Notes under the pieces: model-generated
What the model was told of the DNA's origin: nothing
Databases searched by the model: none
The model's input: the letters and a program-made list of their open reading frames with translations, nothing else
Program-made: the position numbers and the translations under genes
DNA from: Algihabitans albus
GTDB taxonomy: Bacteria; Pseudomonadota; Alphaproteobacteria; Kiloniellales; DSM-21159
Assembly (NCBI RefSeq): GCF_003572205.1
Contig: NZ_QXNY01000004.1
Location: 372,548 to 436,547, forward strand
Reading direction: 5' to 3'
DNA: 64,000 bases
Shown here: positions 9,281-17,798 of the stretch, piece after piece
Layout of the letters: every line of letters begins with the position of its first letter
Position numbering within the stretch: the stretch's first letter is position 1

Positions 9281-9648
9281 GGCCGAGTGATCACGTAAGG
9301 GCGACGCCGTTCGATTCCCTCCATGACCAGACCGATGTTGTCTGGCGCAAAGTCGAAATCCAGAAGCGTCTCACGCAACAGACGGGCCATCTCGTCGAAG
9401 TGGTTGGGATCGATATCCAGATGGGCGTGAAGCTGCCGCAACTGACGGTCGCTGTAGCAAACCGGTCCGCCGAGGGCCTGAGAGATGAACTTGGTTTGGT
9501 GGTCGATCAGCCGGCGCATATCGACCTCATCGAAAAACGCGCCGATCACCTCGGAGTCCAGGACCTTGTCGTAAAAGGCCATGACCACCTTGCTGATGGC
9601 GGCAAAACCACCGTAGCGCTCGAAGGCTGTGGCGGGCATCCAGGGCAA
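9277..9648 (-). CDS. Group I truncated haemoglobin
   Basis: A 123-residue 2-on-2 globin expected to bind haem and O2 or NO. Diagnostic features are the short length, the FYDKVL B-helix, SEVIGAFF, the MRRLIDHQTKFISQALGGP block and the LHAHLDI segment, where His74 is the likely proximal ligand (His76 the alternative). HFDEMARLL follows. The stop overlaps the start of the cyclase gene by 4 bp. This suggests that the globin senses or buffers a ligand for cAMP signalling, but that link is inference. Confidence 0.9.
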   Translation of the reverse strand: MPWMPATAFERYGGFAAISKVVMAFYDKVLDSEVIGAFFDEVDMRRLIDHQTKFISQALGGPVCYSDRQLRQLHAHLDIDPNHFDEMARLLRETLLDFDFAPDNIGLVMEGIERRRPYVITRP

Positions 9649-10082
9649 CCGCGTGCATCGTTGAGATGCCTATGATGGGGCCGGTTACGTTTCGATTGCA
9701 CCACTCAATAGTGGCAAATATCCCATTGGGGTTATTCGGCTCGGGCGGCGTGGCGTGCTTGACGCCAGCAGCAGTCTCGGTCATAAAACTTCCGGTGCAG
9801 GCGGCTTGTCCGTCAAGCGCCGCCTTCCCACCTTGTAGCGCAGAACAGCGGCCCGCCAAGGGACCCGTCCGCGAATCTCGCTCGGCACCGCCTGCCATCC
9901 GGTAGGCACCGGCCGCCGAGGCGCCCACCCAAAACCGGTTCAGATCCACGGTCCGAGCGCCATCTCCACCGTCTAAGGCCTCGCCCTGTGGCCCCGTCAT
10001 CTGATTGCAGACAATCGAGCCCGTGTCTCCGGGCAGCCGCAGCCGAAACAGTCCCGATCCCTCAGTCCATCGTGAATCCGCC
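9649..10082. other. 434-bp intergenic region containing the rho leader
   Basis: No convincing gene lies between the globin start and rho. Open frames on both strands here show no recognisable domain. A small hairpin of CCACT, a 4-nt loop and AGTGG lies near 9700. The region must hold divergent promoters and a long rho 5' leader. In Escherichia coli the rho leader mediates autoregulation; that function is not shown here. Confidence 0.5.
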
Positions 10083-11339
10083 ATGAATCTCCAAGAATTG
10101 AAGAACAAGTCTCCTGCAGAACTGCTCGCTTTTGCCGAGGAGTTGGAGATCGAGAACGCGTCGACCTTGCGAAAGCAGGACATGATGTTCGCGATCCTGA
10201 AGCAGTTGGCCGAGAACGAGGTCGCGATCTTCGGATCCGGCGTGCTGGAGCTCCTGCCTGACGGTTTTGGGTTTCTACGGTCGCCGGAGGCCAACTACTT
10301 GCCGGGCCCGGACGACATCTATGTCAGCCCGAGCCAAGCGCGGCGGTTCGGCCTGCGCACCGGCGATACGGTGGAGGGTGAGATCCGCAGCCCGAAGGAG
10401 GGCGAGCGCTATTTCGCTCTGCTTAAGGTCAACACCATCAACTTCGACTCGCCGGAGAAGGCCCGACACCGGATCAACTTCGACAACTTGACGCCGCTCT
10501 ATCCGGATCAGAAGATCACGCTGGAGATCGAGGATCCCACGAAGCCGGACATGACGGCGCGGGTGATCGATCTGACGGCGCCGATCGGCAAGGGTCAACG
10601 CGCCCTGATCGTGGCGCCGCCGCGGACCGGCAAGACGGTGATTCTCCAGAATCTGGCGCGCTCGATCGCCGAGAATCACCCCGAAATCTACCTGCTGGTG
10701 TTGTTGATCGATGAGCGGCCGGAGGAAGTGACCGACATGGACCGGTCGGTCAAGGGCGAGGTGGTTTCCTCGACCTTCGACGAACCAGCTCAGCGTCACG
10801 TCCAGGTCGCCGAGATGGTGATCGAGAAGGCCAAGCGACTGGTCGAGCACAAGAAGGACGTGGTGATCCTGCTGGACTCCATTACCCGCTTGGCCCGGGC
10901 CTACAACACGGTGGTGCCGAGTTCCGGCAAGGTCCTGACCGGTGGTGTCGATGCTAATGCGCTGCAGCGGCCCAAACGTTTCTTCGGCGCGGCGCGCAAC
11001 ATCGAGGAAGGCGGCAGCCTCACCATCATCGGAACGGCACTGATCGACACCGGCAGCCGTATGGACGAGGTGATTTTCGAAGAGTTCAAGGGCACCGGCA
11101 ACTCCGAGATCGTGCTGGATCGCAAACTGGCGGACAAGCGTACCTTCCCGGCGATCGACATCGGAAAGTCGGGGACCCGTAAGGAAGAGCTGCTGGTCGA
11201 CAAGGGCATTCTCAGCAAGATGTGGGTCCTGCGTCGTATCCTCATGCCGATGGGCGTGACCGACTCCATGGATTTCCTCGTGAAGAAGTTGAAAGAGACC
11301 AAGAACAACAGTGACTTCTTCGACTCGATGAACCAGTAG
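10083..11339 (+). CDS. rho: Transcription termination factor Rho
   Basis: A hexameric RNA-dependent ATPase/helicase that terminates transcription. The 418-residue protein begins [15 protein letters not shown] and has the cold-shock-like RNA-binding domain (about 50-120). Walker A follows in APPRTGKT, then [13 protein letters not shown] and Walker [36 protein letters not shown] precedes the C terminus. The frame is open to 10005, but ATG 10083 matches the universal Rho start. The next gene begins 19 bp downstream. Confidence 0.98.
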   Translation: MNLQELKNKSPAELLAFAEELEIENASTLRKQDMMFAILKQLAENEVAIFGSGVLELLPDGFGFLRSPEANYLPGPDDIYVSPSQARRFGLRTGDTVEGEIRSPKEGERYFALLKVNTINFDSPEKARHRINFDNLTPLYPDQKITLEIEDPTKPDMTARVIDLTAPIGKGQRALIVAPPRTGKTVILQNLARSIAENHPEIYLLVLLIDERPEEVTDMDRSVKGEVVSSTFDEPAQRHVQVAEMVIEKAKRLVEHKKDVVILLDSITRLARAYNTVVPSSGKVLTGGVDANALQRPKRFFGAARNIEEGGSLTIIGTALIDTGSRMDEVIFEEFKGTGNSEIVLDRKLADKRTFPAIDIGKSGTRKEELLVDKGILSKMWVLRRILMPMGVTDSMDFLVKKLKETKNNSDFFDSMNQ

Positions 11340-11358
11340 ACCACTGCGGCGAACGGGG

Positions 11359-11892
11359 ATGCGCGCCTATCTCGCCGGCCCGGACGTTTTCCTGCCAACC
11401 GCATCCGAAGTCGGTGCCGATAAAGTTGCGCTATGCCGTGCTTATGGTTTTGACGGGCATTTCCCTCTCGATGGCAGCCTCCGGCCGGATGAGCCGACTC
11501 TCTACGATCAGGGCTTGGCCATCTACCGGGCCAATCTTCAGATCATGGCCGCCTGCGATCTGGCCTTCGTGAATCTGACACCCTTCCGGGGACCCAGCGC
11601 AGACGCCGGCACGGTCTTCGAACTTGGCTGGCTGGTTTCAGCCGGCAAGCCCGTCTTCGCCTATAGCAGCGACACGAGACCCTACACTGCACGGGTGACT
11701 CCCGATGCTTACGCGATCGAACGTCATCAGATGCACGACAATCTCATGCTTGACGCCGCTGTGGCGGAGCAAGGCTGGCACATCGTTGCGGTTCCGGAAC
11801 CAGATGCCGCCGAGCCTTTGGCGGCGCGGGCGGCCTTCGAGCAAGCTGTGCAGCTTGCCGCGACTCGCTTTTCCAGGTCGGGATCGCTTTAA
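11359..11892 (+). CDS. Nucleoside 2-deoxyribosyltransferase family protein
   Basis: A 177-residue protein that begins with the family motif [10 protein letters not shown]. It contains a [36 protein letters not shown] block, which holds the conserved Asp and catalytic Glu pattern. Family members transfer deoxyribose between bases or hydrolyse deoxynucleoside monophosphates, so a nucleotide-salvage role is likely. It is closely spaced after rho and convergent with the MFS gene across a 40-bp AT-rich gap. Confidence 0.88.
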   Translation: MRAYLAGPDVFLPTASEVGADKVALCRAYGFDGHFPLDGSLRPDEPTLYDQGLAIYRANLQIMAACDLAFVNLTPFRGPSADAGTVFELGWLVSAGKPVFAYSSDTRPYTARVTPDAYAIERHQMHDNLMLDAAVAEQGWHIVAVPEPDAAEPLAARAAFEQAVQLAATRFSRSGSL

Positions 11893-11932
11893 ACTCGCCA
11901 GAAACCGCAAATTAAATAAATAAAACAATACT

Positions 11933-13213
11933 TTACTTCTCTTTCCCGCTGACTCGACGAGCCAGCTGATAGAAGGCAGGCGAGGTCCGCAGCAAAGCGA
12001 CGAAACGGCCGCGGCGGGTGCGTGGCACGGCAGCGCGCCGGGTCATGCGATAGAGCAGGAAGATCAAGAAGAGGCCGTGCAGGATGGACGTGTAGGCGAA
12101 GAAGGCCGGCGCCCCGAACCAGCCCATGATCTGAGACGCTGCCAGCGGACCGACCGTCGCGCCCAAGGCGTACATCAGGATCAGCGTCGCTGACAGCTCG
12201 ACCCGGTCGGCATCGCCGGCGTGATCGTTCCCATGGGCGATCGAGAGTGAATAAAGCGGAATGGCGAAGGCACCGAAGAGGAAGCCGCCTGCCAGGACCA
12301 CGTTGGCGGAAATCCCTCCCGAGACTGTCAGCCAAACCCCTGCCGCTGCGGCGCCGACAGATGCCAGAATCAAGACCCAGCGTCGGTCGAGGCGGTCGGA
12401 CAGCCAGCCGAGCGGATACTGACTGAGTGCGCCTCCGGCGATCGCCAGCGACATGAAGAGCGCGAGCTGCTCCAGATCCAATGCCGTTTCCTGGGCATAG
12501 ACCGGTCCAACCGTGCGAAAGGCGCCGTTGGTCAAGCCGATGGTGATGCAGCCGATACAGGCCACGGGGGAGAGTTTCCAGATTCTCGCTACATCGAGCC
12601 GTGGACTGGTCGGCGGCGCTGGACTGGTCTGGCGGGACAGACTGATCGGTAAGAGCGCGAGGCAGAACAGGATCGCGACGACGGCGAAGATCGCGAAGGT
12701 CTCGGCTCCGATGGCCGGAAGAAGAAACTGCCCGCCGGTGACGCAGCTGAGATCGACGATGCGATAGACGGAGAGCACGCGACCGCGCTCGCTCGCGCCG
12801 GCCCGGCTGTTGAGCCAGGACTCCACCACGGTGGCGAGGCCGGCGAAAGCGAAACCGGTCAGGGCCCGGCTGGCCAACCACACCAGGGGGTCGATCGCCA
12901 GGACAAGTACGAGGGCCGCCACGGCGCCGAGCGATGCCAGGGCGGCGAAGACGCGAATATGCCCGGCGCGCAGAATCAAACGCGGAGTGATCAGGCAGGC
13001 GCCGATGAAGCCGGCGAAATAGACCGTGCCCAGCAGACCCACGGTTTGCGGGGAGAAGCCCTCGAGATTGGCGCGCACGGCCACCAGCGTTACCAAAAGT
13101 CCGTTGCCGGCCAGAAGGATGCCGGCCGATAGCAGCAGTGGCAGCAGCCCGATCCAGCCATCGCGGCCGAGGGATCCCGTCGTGCGGCGGTCCGCCGGCG
13201 TGGCGTCGGTCAT
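11933..13213 (-). CDS. MFS transporter (YcaD-like)
   Basis: A 426-residue integral membrane protein with about twelve hydrophobic helices. The MFS loop-type motif LGWLSDRLDRRWVL lies in the second half and FAGFIGACLITPRLILRAGH in the first. The overall pattern (VESWLNSRAGASERGRVLSVYRI, QYPLGWLSDR) resembles the YcaD subgroup, whose substrates are not defined. The start faces the MBL-hydrolase gene across a 162-bp gap that carries a CRP-type palindrome. Confidence 0.85.
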   Translation of the reverse strand: MTDATPADRRTTGSLGRDGWIGLLPLLLSAGILLAGNGLLVTLVAVRANLEGFSPQTVGLLGTVYFAGFIGACLITPRLILRAGHIRVFAALASLGAVAALVLVLAIDPLVWLASRALTGFAFAGLATVVESWLNSRAGASERGRVLSVYRIVDLSCVTGGQFLLPAIGAETFAIFAVVAILFCLALLPISLSRQTSPAPPTSPRLDVARIWKLSPVACIGCITIGLTNGAFRTVGPVYAQETALDLEQLALFMSLAIAGGALSQYPLGWLSDRLDRRWVLILASVGAAAAGVWLTVSGGISANVVLAGGFLFGAFAIPLYSLSIAHGNDHAGDADRVELSATLILMYALGATVGPLAASQIMGWFGAPAFFAYTSILHGLFLIFLLYRMTRRAAVPRTRRGRFVALLRTSPAFYQLARRVSGKEK

Positions 13214-13296
13214 TGCGATGTCCGTGAACGGTGGGCGGGATAAATCCCGGTGAACTTTTTCTAACGGCCGGACAGCGGCGCGGCATTTCCCGTAAG

Positions 13297-13312
13297 TGTG
13301 ACGAACATCACA
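13297..13312. promoter_or_regulatory. CRP/FNR-type operator, perfect TGTGA-N6-TCACA
   Basis: TGTGACGAACATCACA matches the CRP half-sites exactly, with the canonical 6-bp spacer. It lies between divergent genes, 84 bp upstream of the MFS ATG and 63 bp upstream of the MBL-hydrolase ATG. Two cyclase genes within 6 kb make a cAMP link plausible. Binding and direction of control are inferred. Confidence 0.6.
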
Positions 13313-13375
13313 AGGCCGATCCAGATTTCCCGCTTTCTTCTTTGATGGTTAAGGCGCAGCGCATAGGTTTACTGT

Positions 13376-14287
13376 ATGCAAACTGACCTATGGGGTAAGT
13401 CAGTGGTCGCAGTTGCCGATCGAGCGGAAAACGGCGCGTCGAACGGAGCCGATTTCAGTGTGCGCTTCTGGGGTGTGCGCGGGTCCATCGCCTGTCCGGG
13501 TGCCGAATACCAGACCTATGGCGGCAATACCTCCTGCCTGGAGGTGCGCTGTGGTCCGCATGTCTTGATTTTCGACGGCGGCACGGGTCTTCGACCGCTT
13601 GGTTTGCATCTGATGCAGAACGGCGGCGCGGCCTCCGAGGGCAGTGAGATCGATATCTTCCTGACCCATACCCACCACGATCACATTGCCGGTATCCCCT
13701 TCTTCGCACCGGCCTTCTGCGGCAAGAGTCGGATCCGGTTCTGGGCCGGTCATCTCAAGCCGGAGTCCAGCCTGCATACGGTCTTATGCAAGTTCATGGC
13801 TGCGCCGTTGTTTCCCGTGCCGCCGGCGATTTTCGGTGCCGACGTCGCCTATCAGGATTTCGAAGCTGGGGAGACTCTATCCCCCTACCCCGGTGTCAAG
13901 CTGCGCACGGCGCCGCTCAACCATCCGAACCGTGCGACCGGCTATAGGATCGACTACGGCGACCGAAGCATCTGCTACGTGACCGACACGGAGCATGTGG
14001 CGGGTCAGCGCGATTCGAATATCGTCGAACTCATCCGCGGCGCCGATCTGGTCATCTACGACTGCAGCTATACCGACGAAGAATATGCGGCGAAGTACAA
14101 GGGCTGGGGCCATTCGACCTGGCAAGAGGGGATCCGTCTCTGTGAGTCGGCCGAGGCTGGGCGCCTCGCAATCTTTCATCACGACCCCAGTCACGACGAT
14201 GATTTCATGAATCGCATCATGGCGGAGGCGCAGGCTGCCCGCCCCGGAACCGTGGTGGCGCGCGAGGGCATGGTGCTGACGCCGTGA
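13376..14287 (+). CDS. MBL-fold metallo-hydrolase
   Basis: A 303-residue soluble metallo-beta-lactamase-fold hydrolase. It has VRFWGVRGSIACPG near residue 30, GGNTSCLEV, and the dinuclear metal motif THTHHDHIAG at about 97-106. Further metal ligands are likely in DTEH and IFHHDPSH. The family includes phosphodiesterases and ribonuclease-like enzymes, so the substrate is open. Its TGA overlaps the GTG of the next gene, which points to a shared function with that methyltransferase-like protein. Confidence 0.88.
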   Translation: MQTDLWGKSVVAVADRAENGASNGADFSVRFWGVRGSIACPGAEYQTYGGNTSCLEVRCGPHVLIFDGGTGLRPLGLHLMQNGGAASEGSEIDIFLTHTHHDHIAGIPFFAPAFCGKSRIRFWAGHLKPESSLHTVLCKFMAAPLFPVPPAIFGADVAYQDFEAGETLSPYPGVKLRTAPLNHPNRATGYRIDYGDRSICYVTDTEHVAGQRDSNIVELIRGADLVIYDCSYTDEEYAAKYKGWGHSTWQEGIRLCESAEAGRLAIFHHDPSHDDDFMNRIMAEAQAARPGTVVAREGMVLTP

Positions 14288-15171
14288 GTAAGCGGGGTGC
14301 CGAGCGCGCGGCACAGCGTTTGCGCCTGATGGGTCTTCAGACCTTGATCGGCGGTGGACCAACGCAGGGTTTTTTCATTCCCTACCGCTATGCGGATCGA
14401 CTGCCTCGGCGGTCTGAACGCCCGCCCTACGCAGCCGTAGCGGCGATTTTCGAAGCCGCCAAATCGGACTTTCTGACGCTGTTCGATCGGCTGGACAGCT
14501 ACAGCGACGCTCTGCAATCCATCGGCGTGGAGGCACAGCCCCCCAACCCGCGTTGGGACCAGGACTGGTTCCCGCGGCTGGATGCCGGAGTTGCCTATGT
14601 CTTCGTGCGCGATCGAACGCCCCGGCGGATCGTCGAGATCGGATCCGGTCACTCGACGCGCTTCTTCGCGCGGGCGGTCGCGGACGCTGGCCTTGCCACA
14701 CGGATCGACGCCATCGATCCTGCGCCTCGGGCTGATCTGGCCGGCTTGCCGGTCACGTTACACCGCACGACTTTGCAGCGGGTAGACCTGTCGCTGTTCG
14801 ACGAACTGGCCGCCGGAGACATCGTTTCCATCGATTCCAGCCATATCCTGATGCCTGGCACCGACGTGGACTTGTTTCTGGGCCAGATCCTGCCGCGCTT
14901 GCCGGACGGTATGTTGCTGCACGTCCACGATATCTTCCTGCCGGATTTCTATCCGGCCGTCTGGGAGTGGCGTGGATACAACGAACAGCAGGCCTGGGCG
15001 CCGCTTCTGGCGCTCAAGGCCTTCCGTCCGCTCTGGTCGAGCCACTGGGCCTCGACCCGCCTCACGAGCCGCCTGGCGCAGAGCGTCGCCGCACGTCTGC
15101 CGCTACGGACAGGCGCATTCGAGTCGAGCCTGTGGTTGGAAAAATTCGGACACGCGGATCAGACCGGATAG
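14284..15171 (+). CDS. Class I SAM-dependent methyltransferase-like protein
   Basis: A 295-residue protein with a Rossmann SAM-binding motif I RIVEIGSGHSTRFFARA (about 120), an acidic second strand IDAIDPAPR and a VSIDSSH segment near 180 typical of the Methyltransf_24 group. About 110 residues of unknown function come first. The start is a GTG in a GTGA overlap with the upstream hydrolase stop. The acceptor substrate is unknown. The protein contains many Trp and Tyr residues around the 220-260 region. Confidence 0.75.
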   Translation: MSKRGAERAAQRLRLMGLQTLIGGGPTQGFFIPYRYADRLPRRSERPPYAAVAAIFEAAKSDFLTLFDRLDSYSDALQSIGVEAQPPNPRWDQDWFPRLDAGVAYVFVRDRTPRRIVEIGSGHSTRFFARAVADAGLATRIDAIDPAPRADLAGLPVTLHRTTLQRVDLSLFDELAAGDIVSIDSSHILMPGTDVDLFLGQILPRLPDGMLLHVHDIFLPDFYPAVWEWRGYNEQQAWAPLLALKAFRPLWSSHWASTRLTSRLAQSVAARLPLRTGAFESSLWLEKFGHADQTG

Positions 15172-15279
15172 CGAACGGCCGTCCCTCTCTGCCAGTGTAT
15201 CCGACCGCAGTTCGCTCTAGCTGACGCCCGGCGTTCTCAAGACCTCGCGCGCCGGTCACGTGCTTGTGCGTCGACTGTG

Positions 15280-15285
15280 TATAAT
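15280..15285 (+). promoter_or_regulatory. Candidate -10 element upstream of the membrane cyclase
   Basis: A perfect TATAAT hexamer stands in a 155-bp gap, 42 bp before the cyclase ATG. The -35 region is poor (GTCACG at 17-bp spacing), so this is only a candidate promoter. Confidence 0.35.
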
Positions 15286-15326
15286 AAGACGCCCCATATG
15301 CCAGCGCTGACGAGGAGAGAGGCACT

Positions 15327-16730
15327 ATGTCTGTGACTCGGGAAAGTCATGCTGGCGGCTTGCGCGTAGCGGTGGAGCCGGCCTCGCGCCGCTTCGGTAT
15401 GCCGTCGCTTCGGCCTGCTCAGGAACTTCTTCTGCCGCCGAGGGTGCGTGAGGCCATAGCTCAGCAGGAGGATCGTTCAGAGCGGCTGATCGGCTGGATC
15501 CAACTGGCGATCGTCGTGACTTTTGGCCTGCTGTATCTTGTGACCCCGACGACCAGCGGTCCCGACGCGCCGTTTCGCCCGGTTCCCTACATCCTCGGCA
15601 CTTACCTGGCGCTGACCTTGATCCGCATCGCCTGGTCCTACCGCGCGCGCTTGCCCGACTGGTCGCTGGCCTTCTCGGCGCTTTTCGACATCGGTCTTCT
15701 GATGTTGCTGATCTGGTCGTTCCACCTTCAGTACGATCAGCCCCCCTCCTTCTATCTGAAGGCTCCCACCCTGCTCTACGTCTTCATTTTCATCGGTCTT
15801 CGTGCGTTGCGTTTCGATCCGCGCTTCGTGCTGATCACCGGTGTGATGGCGGCTGTCGGCTGGGGCGGGATGATCGTCATCGTCGTCGCGTCCGAGGGTG
15901 GCGAAATGATGATCACCCGGGACTATGTGGAATACATGACGGCGAACGCCATTTTGTTGGGCGCAGAGTTCGACAAGATCATCTCGATCTTGATGGTTAC
16001 GCTGATCCTCTCCGTGGCACTGGGTCGCGGGCGCGAGCTGTTGGTGCGGTCGGTCGCCGAGGGAATCGCCGCCAAGGAGCTGTCTCGCTTCTTCGCGCCC
16101 GAAGTGGCCCAGCACATCAAGGGTGCGAAGAAAACCATTTCGGCTGGCGAGGGTCAGCTTCGCGAGGCGGCGGTGGTTTTTCTCGATCTGCGCGGGTTCA
16201 CGTCTCTGGTCGAGCAAGAGGCGCCGGCGGGAGTCATGGCCTTGCTGTCAGACTATCAGGCACGCATCATCCCGATCCTGCAGCGGCATGGAGGCTCGAT
16301 CGACAAGTTCCTGGGCGATGGGATCATGGCGAGTTTCGGGGCTGCGGAACCCAGCGCGACCTATGCCGCAGATGCTCTCGGGGCGCTGCAGGATGTGTTG
16401 GCGGAAGCCGAGGTTTGGCAAGCCGAGCGAGCGGCGGCGGGTCGCCCGGCGCCCAGGGTCAACGGAGCCGTAACGACGGGCACGGTCCTCTTCGGGGCTG
16501 TCGGCGATGAGAGCCGATTGGAAATCACCGTAATCGGCGACCCCGTAAATCTTTCGGCCAAGCTCGAGAAGCATAACAAGATCAGCGGTACCCGGGCTCT
16601 CGCCACCACGGAAGCTTTCGCCCGGGCGCAGGCTCAGGGTTATGCCGGCGTCACGCCCGTGAGGGATCTTGCTGCCGAGGTTGTGGAAGGAGTCGTGGAG
16701 CCGCTCGATTTGGTCGTTCTGGCTGAGTAA
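15327..16730 (+). CDS. Membrane-anchored class III adenylate/guanylate cyclase
   Basis: A 467-residue protein with about six hydrophobic segments between residues 55 and 235, a short linker and a C-terminal class III cyclase domain (about 275-440). Metal ligands Asp287 (VFLDLRGFT) and Asp331 (FLGDGIMA) and base-recognition Lys327 are present. The second specificity position is Thr401, common in bacterial cyclases. The usual transition-state Arg is Lys412 in VNLSAKLEKH, although Asn408 is kept. Activity is therefore likely but not certain. A GAGGAGAGAGG stretch precedes the ATG. Confidence 0.88.
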   Translation: MSVTRESHAGGLRVAVEPASRRFGMPSLRPAQELLLPPRVREAIAQQEDRSERLIGWIQLAIVVTFGLLYLVTPTTSGPDAPFRPVPYILGTYLALTLIRIAWSYRARLPDWSLAFSALFDIGLLMLLIWSFHLQYDQPPSFYLKAPTLLYVFIFIGLRALRFDPRFVLITGVMAAVGWGGMIVIVVASEGGEMMITRDYVEYMTANAILLGAEFDKIISILMVTLILSVALGRGRELLVRSVAEGIAAKELSRFFAPEVAQHIKGAKKTISAGEGQLREAAVVFLDLRGFTSLVEQEAPAGVMALLSDYQARIIPILQRHGGSIDKFLGDGIMASFGAAEPSATYAADALGALQDVLAEAEVWQAERAAAGRPAPRVNGAVTTGTVLFGAVGDESRLEITVIGDPVNLSAKLEKHNKISGTRALATTEAFARAQAQGYAGVTPVRDLAAEVVEGVVEPLDLVVLAE

Positions 16731-16789
16731 ACCCGCTGCTTCCCGCGTTAGACCTCGAGACCGAAGCCGGAAGCGATCCTTGGGCTCCT

Positions 16790-17716
16790 CTAGCCTCCGC
16801 CGGGGGACGGGTCCGATTGACTGAGCCGGTGAAGCACGTCGTCGAGTTGCTCGAGGGTCTTGTAGTGGATCCCCAGGGTGCCACCTTCGCCGCGCAGATC
16901 GATCGTCACCTTGAGACCCAACATGGCGGAGAGATCCCGCTCCAACGCCAGGGTGTCGGCGTCTTTTTCCTGAACCTTGCTAGCGGTCGGCGTGCGGGGT
17001 TTGCTGCTTGTGCCCTTGGTCTCGCCCGCAAGACGCTCGGTTTCGCGCACCGACAGGCCTTTTTCGGCGACTTTCGCGGCGAGGCTTCCGGGATCGGCGG
17101 TGCCCAGGAGAGCCCGCCCGTGACCGGCTGACAGGCGCCCGTCCTCGAGGTAACCGCGGACCTCGTCCGGCAGATTAAGCAGGCGCAGCGTATTGGCGAT
17201 GTGCGGCCGGGACTTGCCGATCAGACGCCCCAAATCCTCTTGGCTATGGTCGAATTCCTCCATCAGGCGCTTGTAGCCTTCGGCCTCTTCCAAGGGATTG
17301 AGGTCTTGGCGTTGGACGTTTTCGACGATCGCCAGTTCCAGGGCGGTCGAATCATCCAGCTCGCGGATGACGACCGGAACCTCATGGAGCTGCGCGCGCT
17401 GAGCGGCGCGCCAGCGGCGCTCGCCGGCGACGATCTCGAAGTCGCTGGGCCTGTCGGGATGGCGGCGAACCAGGATCGGCTGCAGGATTCCCTGTTCCCG
17501 GATCGAAGCGGTCAGGGAGTCGAGCGGCTCTTCATCGAAGCGCGTGCGAGGCTGCACCCGGCTGGGGTGGAGACGTTCGATCGGGACTTGTTTGCTGGAG
17601 CGATGCCGGTCGAGGCTATCGTAGTCGTCGCCTTCCTCTCCAAGCAAAGCCGCGAGGCCTCGGCCGAGATTCGTGCGTTTGTCGGAACTTGGAGGCCCCG
17701 GCGGGGTGTCGCTCAT
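16790..17716 (-). CDS. parB: Chromosome-partitioning protein ParB
   Basis: A CTP-dependent clamp that loads at parS and spreads to organise the origin region. The 308-residue protein has NLGRGLAALLG at the N terminus and PRTRFDEEPLDSLTASI. The CTP-binding GERRWRAAQ motif and the IVENVQRQDLNPLEEAEGY linker follow. A helix-turn-helix (SQEDLGRLIGKSRPHIANTLRLL) precedes the C-terminal dimer region. It lies 82 bp downstream of parA and three parS sites are within 5 kb. Confidence 0.97.
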   Translation of the reverse strand: MSDTPPGPPSSDKRTNLGRGLAALLGEEGDDYDSLDRHRSSKQVPIERLHPSRVQPRTRFDEEPLDSLTASIREQGILQPILVRRHPDRPSDFEIVAGERRWRAAQRAQLHEVPVVIRELDDSTALELAIVENVQRQDLNPLEEAEGYKRLMEEFDHSQEDLGRLIGKSRPHIANTLRLLNLPDEVRGYLEDGRLSAGHGRALLGTADPGSLAAKVAEKGLSVRETERLAGETKGTSSKPRTPTASKVQEKDADTLALERDLSAMLGLKVTIDLRGEGGTLGIHYKTLEQLDDVLHRLSQSDPSPGGG

Positions 17717-17798
17717 AGCGCTCTCCCTAAATCCTGTGTCTTCGTGCCAATCCCTGGGGCGCCGTTCGTCGGAGCATCACGTCTTGGGATGCTATCTC

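Noticed and set aside
9527-10294. A 255-residue minus-strand open frame through the rho leader
   Set aside because: It overlaps both the start of rho and the globin gene in another frame, and it has no domain.
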